The notes under the pieces were generated by a model. The model saw nothing but the letters and a program-made list of their open reading frames with translations, was not told the origin of the DNA and searched no databases. The translations under genes and the position numbers were made by a program. DNA of 18,634 nt from Holophagaceae bacterium UBA706 (GTDB lineage Bacteria; Acidobacteriota; Holophagae; Holophagales; Holophagaceae), in the NCBI GenBank assembly GCA_002298155.1, contig DBME01000203.1, positions 1,179 through 19,812 on the forward strand, given 5' to 3'. Numbering within the stretch: position 1 is the first letter of the stretch; every line of letters begins with the position of its first letter. This document shows positions 14,541 to 18,634 of this stretch, one piece after another.

Positions 14541-14942
14541 TCAACCTTCGGACTGGGAAGCCAGGTGGAGCACACCCCATCCATGGCCGTCCGGGTCGAC
14601 GAAGCTGTGCGTGTACATGAAACCGAAATCCTCGGGCTTGTCGTAGGTTGAACCTCCAGCGGCCAGGGCCTTGGCGACCATTTCATCCACCTGCTCACGG
14701 CTCTCGCAGCTGAGGGAGATGAGCACCTCGACGGCCTTGCTGGTATCGCAGACCTCTTTGGGCGTGAACTCACGAAACTTGGCGTGGCTGGACAACATGA
14801 CCGAAATCGCATCGTTGATGACGAAGCAGGCAGCCGTGTCGTCGCTGAAGTCCGGGTTGTGGGTAAATCCGAGCGCCTTGAAGAAGGTGACCGATCTTTG
14901 GAGATCGGCGACCGGGAGGCTGAGGAAAACCTGGTTGATCAT
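14541..14942 (-). CDS. VOC superfamily (glyoxalase / bleomycin-resistance fold) protein
   Basis: A 133-residue protein with the paired beta-alpha-beta pattern of the vicinal-oxygen-chelate fold. It begins MINQVFLSLPVADLQRSVTF and ends with the typical SFVDPDGHGWGVLHL. Family members are metal-dependent glyoxalases, dioxygenases, epimerases or drug-binding proteins; nothing here fixes the substrate. AAGGAG six bases before the ATG supports the start. It converges on the Sel1 gene. It has the same strand as the integron cassettes but no attC site on its downstream side, so it is not counted as a cassette. Confidence 0.85.
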   Translation of the reverse strand: MINQVFLSLPVADLQRSVTFFKALGFTHNPDFSDDTAACFVINDAISVMLSSHAKFREFTPKEVCDTSKAVEVLISLSCESREQVDEMVAKALAAGGSTYDKPEDFGFMYTHSFVDPDGHGWGVLHLASQSEG

Positions 14943-15041
14943 GCCATTCTCCTTTGATCATTCCGCAACGACGGGAGGATTGCGGCCTGACGCGTGCCCA
15001 GACCCTACCGGAAAGGGTGGCGCTGCCGGTGGAGAAGGGTG

Positions 15042-15351
15042 ATGGTACAGGAGAAACGCTTTTGGGAAATCGAAAATCTTGCTCACCTGCCGCGCCAGCA
15101 GAAGCTATGGGCATTTCACGCCACCAGGCGCCTTGGGTAAGGGTAGACAAGTGCTACTGAAAGACTATTAAAGTGGCAAAGGTTATATCGGGGAGGGCTT
15201 CTACCGCGAGCTACTTGTTCGGCCCTTGAAGATTCTCTACGGAAACCATGGCAAGGCGTTAGTGGTGACCTACGTCCATAGCCAGGAAGAGGACATTGGT
15301 CCGGGCACGTTCGAATTTGATTCGGATCGCGGGCTGGGCTTGGCTCTGTAG
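15042..15351 (+). pseudogene. Decayed gene next to the left end of the integron array
   Basis: Two plus-strand coding-like pieces lie in different frames. The first runs from ATG 15042 to TAA 15140 (begins MVQEKRFWEIENLAHLPRQ). The second is open from about 15172 to TAG 15349-15351 (contains FYRELLVRPLKILYGNHGK and ends SDRGLGLAL) and has no start. Joining them needs a frameshift and passes a TAA at 15169-15171. The amino-acid composition looks like a real protein, but I cannot name the family. The stop ends one base before the leftmost attC. The remaining DNA between the VOC gene and 15042 holds only a short inverted repeat, CCGCAA/TTGCGG, near 14963-14986. Confidence 0.35.
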
Positions 15352-15352
15352 C

Positions 15353-15476
15353 GCCTAATGGCCCAGCTGACCGGCCCCAAAGTGGCGGCGCGGTTGGCGG
15401 AGAAGATGGATGGGATTCGAGCAATGACGGTGGGATAAAGGCACTTTGGGGCCCGGGGTCGAGGGCAAGGTAAGGC
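15353..15476 (-). repeat. attC site 1 (degenerate, array end)
   Basis: Outer cores are GCCTAAT and GTAAGGC, both off the consensus by one or two bases. Inner arms GGCCCCAAAGTG and CACTTTGGGGCC are perfectly complementary over 12 bp. Total 124 bp. It belongs to the cassette at 15359-16010. The mutated cores suggest an old, perhaps inactive site. Confidence 0.75.
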
Positions 15477-15526
15477 AGACGCACGTTTGATGGTGGCGCT
15501 TCATGACGCGGCGCATTTGGATTTGA

Positions 15527-15976
15527 TTACGGCCACTCAAAGCCCTCGCCAAGCATACGGAGGCTGCCGGCAGAGTGGTACATCTCGGACAAAATACGGT
15601 TGGCCAGGCCCTCAAGATTGGAGCCCTGCACATCAATTAATGGGCATCCGTTTGCGGCTTTGATCTCCGTATGGGCAAACCCATTCCGGTCGAGGAAGTC
15701 GATGAACCTACCTTTGTCTTCGAGGTTCTTCGGGCCAAGTAAACACCAATTGAATTCAAACCGGCCATTATTCACAGAAAAATCGAGGGCCAAGCCATCG
15801 TTCTCCTCGGAGATCACTTGTGCCCAGGCCAATGGGTCAGGGCTTGATCGCAGTTTAGAAATGAGGGTAGGAATTTCCGAAGGGGAAATTTGCCATTCCT
15901 TGGCCGTGCGGGCCTTTAGAAAAAGGAAAAGGCCACCCAGGGCAGCTACGATGCAAATGATAAGCGTCAGGTTCAT
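15527..15976 (-). CDS. Cassette protein, membrane-anchored, unknown function
   Basis: A 149-residue protein. Residues 4-21 form one N-terminal membrane segment (TLIICIVAALGGLFLFL) followed by a basic stretch, so the soluble part probably faces the cytoplasm. The rest is a mixed alpha/beta globular domain with no motif I recognise. AAGGAA about six bases before the ATG supports the start, 29 bases after the cassette junction. It is the leftmost, so probably oldest, cassette of the array, and its own attC is the degenerate one. Confidence 0.65.
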   Translation of the reverse strand: MNLTLIICIVAALGGLFLFLKARTAKEWQISPSEIPTLISKLRSSPDPLAWAQVISEENDGLALDFSVNNGRFEFNWCLLGPKNLEDKGRFIDFLDRNGFAHTEIKAANGCPLIDVQGSNLEGLANRILSEMYHSAGSLRMLGEGFEWP

Positions 15977-16004
15977 AGTATTCCTTTGTTTAGGGCGTTG
16001 AGAG

Positions 16005-16097
16005 CCCTAACGCCCGGTTGAGCTGCCCCAATTTGCGTTGTCAGTTTCATTGTGAGAGCCAAGCTGGTTGGGGTCCGTGCCGAGCGCAGGGTTAGGC
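16005..16097 (-). repeat. attC site 2 (short form)
   Basis: Outer cores are CCCTAAC and GTTAGGC; inner arms GCCCCAA and TTGGGGT. At 93 bp it has a much shorter central region than the other sites. It belongs to the cassette at 16011-16637. Confidence 0.8.
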
Positions 16098-16172
16098 AGT
16101 TTAGCCTCAGATTATGTAGCCCGAAATCGCGGCGCCATGGAGAAAGACCGTTGGGTAATCGGCCTCGATTGA

Positions 16173-16198
16173 AAGGGTGATAGAACCCCCTCACCCTT
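16173..16198 (-). terminator. Hairpin just after the cassette lipoprotein gene
   Basis: AAGGGTGA (16173-16180) and TCACCCTT (16191-16198) form an 8-bp stem with a 10-base loop, two bases beyond the stop on the minus strand and followed by TTC. The T tail is short. It sits between ORF and attC, so each copy of the cassette would carry it. Confidence 0.4.
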
Positions 16199-16200
16199 GA

Positions 16201-16536
16201 CTAGTGAACCACTACTGGTGACCCATCGATGTTGCTTATCACGTCAAAGAAGTTGCCGGTGCTCAGCATGATGGCAACTTTGTACGTGAACCGTTTACCA
16301 GAGCAGCCTTCAATGACCCAGGCTTCGTTGGTGAAACCTTCTGCTTTACCAATCAAGGTAGCGCTTAACACTTTGGACATTTTGCATTCCGGGTACTGGC
16401 GGTCATGAAACCCGCGAATATCCCGCGCAATCGCTTCAACGTCAGGTGCGATTGTCTGAATACTCTGAGGTGTGGTTGCCTGAGGCCCTTTGCAGCCCGC
16501 CAAGAGAACGAGGCATGACAGGAGAACTACTCTCAA
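16201..16536 (-). CDS. Cassette-encoded small lipoprotein, unknown function
   Basis: A 111-residue protein starting at TTG, with GGAGG six bases upstream and no in-frame ATG nearby. The N-terminus is a lipoprotein signal: MRVVLLSCLVLLAGCK, lipobox LAGC with Cys15. The mature part has two more cysteines (in YPECKM and IEGCSGKRF) that could form a disulfide. No domain is recognised. A hairpin follows the stop. It is predicted to sit on a membrane of the envelope. Confidence 0.65.
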   Translation of the reverse strand: MRVVLLSCLVLLAGCKGPQATTPQSIQTIAPDVEAIARDIRGFHDRQYPECKMSKVLSATLIGKAEGFTNEAWVIEGCSGKRFTYKVAIMLSTGNFFDVISNIDGSPVVVH

Positions 16537-16631
16537 TGGGACCCTCCTCGATGATTAGCCTAGAATGTGATACAGGAATTGTAATCGTTTATCGGATCTG
16601 CGGAACGTTGATTTGATGGGTGCTGTGTGAT

Positions 16632-16755
16632 GCCTAACGACGAAGCTGACCGGCCCCAACCTGGCGGCGCGGTGGTGGGAGGGCTCTGTTTTGCTTTTGC
16701 TGTTTCATGGTGGGAGCCGATCTGGTTGGGGTCCGAGTCGAGCGCAGGGTTAGGC
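16632..16755 (-). repeat. attC site 3
   Basis: Perfect outer cores GCCTAAC and GTTAGGC; inner arms CCCCAACC and GGTTGGGG. Spacers between outer core and inner arm are 15 and 17 bases, giving minus-strand orientation. Total 124 bp, near-identical to sites 5 and 6. It belongs to the cassette at 16638-17327. Confidence 0.92.
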
Positions 16756-16828
16756 CGTTGACGGTTGGAACATGCAGCAAACGGCGATGCGCATTGTATG
16801 AACAAGTAAGGGGATTGAGTAACTTTAC

Positions 16829-17290
16829 CTACATGGGAAGGTTTTGCATTTCTGGCGGCAAGTAACTCATTATGACAAAAACAAGGGCCTCGGCCTCTGG
16901 GTGATCGGACCAGTTATTAATCAGGCCAGACCCCCGACTGATTGGCTTGGCGCTGGTCACCACCATCATTCTTGCCCACATGCCATCTGGCTCGAGGTGG
17001 TTACATCCTGAGTTGAAGTCGGTTGCGTGGATTGCAAGACCGAGGATTTCGGCAATCTGAATAGAGTTGAGGATTCGTTGAAAGCGATGCTCTGTATGAG
17101 AACCATTTCTGAAGGGAGCCGAAGTTGCGGTCGCTCTGAACAAGCCATTGGCGAAAAGTTCGATTTTGTAATGGGCGGTTCCCAGCCGGATTCCAGCCTC
17201 CTCGTATGTGAATACAGGTTGCGGCTGGCCGGCTTGTGCCAGGGCACAAGCTACCGAGAGGATCGTGAAAAGGCAGGCTTGATTTCGCAT
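16829..17290 (-). CDS. Cassette-encoded secreted protein, unknown function
   Basis: A 153-residue protein with a signal peptide (MRNQACLFTILSVACALAQA, likely cleavage after AQA). The mature part begins with beta-rich sequence (IRLGTAHYKIELFANGLFRA) and then helical segments; the pattern distantly recalls DUF6438-like small exported proteins, but that is only an impression. I start at the ATG at 17290, with GAGG eight bases upstream; a TTG directly before it is less likely. It is the single ORF of its cassette. Confidence 0.65.
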   Translation of the reverse strand: MRNQACLFTILSVACALAQAGQPQPVFTYEEAGIRLGTAHYKIELFANGLFRATATSAPFRNGSHTEHRFQRILNSIQIAEILGLAIHATDFNSGCNHLEPDGMWARMMVVTSAKPISRGSGLINNWSDHPEAEALVFVIMSYLPPEMQNLPM

Positions 17291-17321
17291 CAAACTAACC
17301 TCTGCAAGAGTGGCTGGGGAG

Positions 17322-17444
17322 GCCTAACGCTTGCCTTGAGCGGCCCCAAAGTGGCGGCGCTATTGGCGGAGAAGGGAGATGGGGTTCAGGAGGCCTCGGT
17401 GGGAGGAAGACACTTTGGGGTCAGTCTCGAAGGGATGGTTAGGC
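17322..17444 (-). repeat. attC site 4
   Basis: Perfect outer cores GCCTAAC and GTTAGGC; inner arms CCCCAAAGTG and CACTTTGGGG. Spacers are 15 and 17 bases. Total 123 bp. Inner arms and central region resemble site 1 more than sites 3, 5 and 6. It belongs to the cassette at 17328-17983. Confidence 0.92.
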
Positions 17445-17569
17445 AGCAGTAATGGTGATGGTGTCGCAGAAGGAGGCGGCGCTGTGGAGCATTGCCCCTG
17501 GGTGGCCAAGATGAAAGTAATGATGGAGGAAGGGTACCACTCTTCTGCAGCCTGGGAGGCAAACGGGTT

Positions 17570-17929
17570 TCATGTCGACCGATGAAATAGCCAAGCAATT
17601 CGTCGAAGATACCTTTCAAGCCACACGCGGAACTTGAACCAACCGGGTCGCATCGAAGAAATCTTGATGGAGCGCTCAAACCAATAAGCGTGCATTGAGG
17701 CCAAAATTTCATTCGAGATTGGGGAGCCGGAGGGACTTGGAATCACGCTGTCAATTCCACAGTTGGGGCATAGTGCAGTGGTTTCCCCCTGGTCTATCCA
17801 TTCCGTGATCTCTGTGAACGGGAATACAGTCTGGCAATAGAAGCATGCACAATTCTGCGCTGCTTCTAGCTTTTCTCGGTGGTTAGCGCATTCGCGATGA
17901 AGAGATTCTAGGATAGATCCTGAGGTCAT
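17570..17929 (-). CDS. Cassette-encoded zinc-ribbon protein, unknown function
   Basis: A 119-residue protein with a likely zinc ribbon: Cys29-x2-Cys32 (CFYC) and Cys54-x2-Cys57 (CPNCGIDSVI), 21 residues apart, with EITEWIDQGET between them. Similar small proteins with a C-x2-C...CPxCGID core recur in environmental integron cassettes as far as I recall; no function is known to me. I start at the ATG at 17929, although no Shine-Dalgarno precedes it. The frame stays open upstream through the whole preceding attC to an ATG at 18103, which would add 58 residues of attC-encoded sequence; I regard that as chance. Confidence 0.7.
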   Translation of the reverse strand: MTSGSILESLHRECANHREKLEAAQNCACFYCQTVFPFTEITEWIDQGETTALCPNCGIDSVIPSPSGSPISNEILASMHAYWFERSIKISSMRPGWFKFRVWLERYLRRIAWLFHRST

Positions 17930-17977
17930 TGTGGCTTGGCTTGAGGTGTTGCGCAAAATCGCTGCGCGGTGGGTGAT

Positions 17978-18101
17978 GCCTAACGACGAAGCTGACCGGC
18001 CCCAACCTGGCGGCGCGGCGGTGAGAGGGGTCTGTTTCGTTTTGTCAGACTCATGGTGGGAGCTGAGCAGGTTGGGGTCCGTGTCGAGCGCAGGGTTAGG
18101 C
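17978..18101 (-). repeat. attC site 5
   Basis: Perfect outer cores GCCTAAC and GTTAGGC; inner arms CCCCAACCTG and CAGGTTGGGG. Spacers are 15 and 17 bases, total 124 bp. Near-identical to sites 3 and 6. It belongs to the cassette at 17984-18548. Confidence 0.92.
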
Positions 18102-18172
18102 ATTTCATTGTACTGGAGCCAATGCGAATCGTCGGCGTCATTGGGTATTTGACGAATTCGTGAGTCGATGTG

Positions 18173-18535
18173 TCATTTGCATTCCGGTGTCTCTATCCAC
18201 CCAGCTTTCATGACGCCCATGTCACTGAAGATGATAGCTGCCCTGAAATCGTCAGACCAAAGACTGACCTGCCGTGCGCAAAGGGCATCGATATCGTTTA
18301 GCACGAGGGCTACATCTCTTGCTGCCGTTGATTTCTGGGTTTCATATGCAATATGCCGATTGAGAACGACGAATAGTCTTTGGCACTCAAAGTGGCGATT
18401 GATGGTTGCCTGGGCGAGGTCTGCCTTGAATTCGGGGCCAATGCCGCAGTAGACCCACTCGGTCCCATTTGACCTCAACCATTGTGCTTTTGCCTCATGG
18501 TGTTGGCTCGCCCGATAAATCGCCTTGGGGTCCAT
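18173..18535 (-). CDS. Cassette-encoded soluble protein, unknown function
   Basis: A 120-residue protein without signal or membrane segment. It begins MDPKAIYRASQHHEAKAQ and contains WVYCGIGPEFKADLAQA and DALCARQVSLW; no domain is recognised. The ATG lies only about 13 bases inside the cassette junction, so its ribosome site must come from the upstream attC; the AGG of the GTTAGGC core, eight bases before the ATG, is the only candidate. Translation may therefore depend on whichever attC or attI sits upstream. Confidence 0.65.
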   Translation of the reverse strand: MDPKAIYRASQHHEAKAQWLRSNGTEWVYCGIGPEFKADLAQATINRHFECQRLFVVLNRHIAYETQKSTAARDVALVLNDIDALCARQVSLWSDDFRAAIIFSDMGVMKAGWIETPECK

Positions 18536-18542
18536 GCGTGAT

Positions 18543-18634
18543 GCCTAACGACGAAGCTGACCGGCACCAACCTGGCGGCGCGGTGGTGGGAGGGGTCTGT
18601 TTTGCTTTTCCTGGTTCATGGTGGAGGCCGAGAT
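18543..18634 (-). repeat. attC site 6 (cut by window end)
   Basis: The core GCCTAAC at 18543-18549 is followed by sequence near-identical to sites 3 and 5, with one change in the inner arm (GGCACCAACC for GGCCCCAACC). The other half lies beyond the window. It shows that the array continues to the right. Confidence 0.88.

Larger units (their letters stand above)
15353..18634 (-). mobile_element. Integron gene-cassette array (five complete cassettes plus one partial)
   Basis: Six attC-like sites recur at 15353, 16005, 16632, 17322, 17978 and 18543. Each interval contains one minus-strand ORF lying upstream, on that strand, of its own attC. Using the G^TT cut of the core site, the cassettes span 15359-16010, 16011-16637, 16638-17327, 17328-17983 and 17984-18548. 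In attC sites 1-5 the right arm carries extra bases (17 against 14-15 in most sites), the asymmetry that marks orientation, and it agrees with the ORF strand. No integrase or attI is in the window; by orientation they would lie beyond 18634. The array might also be a cluster of attC sites without an integrase. Confidence 0.9.

Noticed and set aside
14541..14942. VOC gene as a sixth complete integron cassette
   Set aside because: Same strand as the cassettes, but no attC-like site lies on its downstream side and it has chromosomal base composition.
16560..16805. 81-residue minus-strand frame over attC 3
   Set aside because: It mostly translates attC sequence (NPALDSDPNQIGSHHE), the same peptide type that appears from attC 5 in another frame context, so it is a by-product of the repeat.
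16632..18634. Regularly spaced repeats as a CRISPR array
   Set aside because: Repeats are about 124 bp and over 550 bp apart with ORFs between them; core and arm structure fits attC, not CRISPR.

Overview
The window reads as a GC-rich bacterial chromosome. Two tandem S46 peptidases, an unusual Hsp70 operon and overall codon use suggest Acidobacteriota, perhaps the Holophaga/Geothrix lineage. That placement is inference and no marker gene proves it.

Layout. (1) 1-2592: two tandem S46 dipeptidyl-peptidase-like exported serine peptidases, the first cut by the window edge, closed by a strong hairpin. (2) 2607-2897: tRNA-Lys(TTT) and tRNA-Glu(TTC), both with encoded CCA, ending in a textbook intrinsic terminator. 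(3) 2898-7539: a less GC-rich accessory block. It holds two divergent paralogous AbiEi-like (type IV antitoxin) regulators, one AbiEii-like nucleotidyltransferase overlapping the rightward regulator, and a CoiA-like zinc-finger/nuclease protein on the other strand. The leftward regulator has a compact promoter covered by TTGTCCAA half-sites, which looks autoregulatory. (4) 7642-12977: a tightly coupled chaperone operon of an 809-aa TPR protein, a mini J-domain protein whose HPD motif reads GPE, a GrpE-like exchange factor and a 578-aa Hsp70. (5) 13020-14942: a secreted Sel1-repeat protein and, convergent to it, a VOC/glyoxalase-fold protein. (6) 14943-15352: remains of a decayed gene. (7) 15353-18634: an integron gene-cassette array.

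The array has six attC sites (the last cut by the window end) about 560-690 bp apart. Each interval holds one minus-strand ORF. The asymmetry of the attC arms (15 bases on one side, usually 17 on the other) gives the same orientation as the ORFs, so cassettes read right to left. The integrase and attI, if present, should lie beyond 18634, and the left end is the old, degenerate end. The five complete cassettes encode a membrane-anchored protein, a lipoprotein, a secreted protein, a zinc-ribbon protein and a soluble unknown; none has a function I can name. Cassette DNA is clearly less GC-rich than the core genes.

The best candidates for new biology are the cassette array, the TPR/J-like/GrpE/Hsp70 operon with its altered J motif, and the two-antitoxin/one-toxin AbiE arrangement next to a CoiA-like nuclease.
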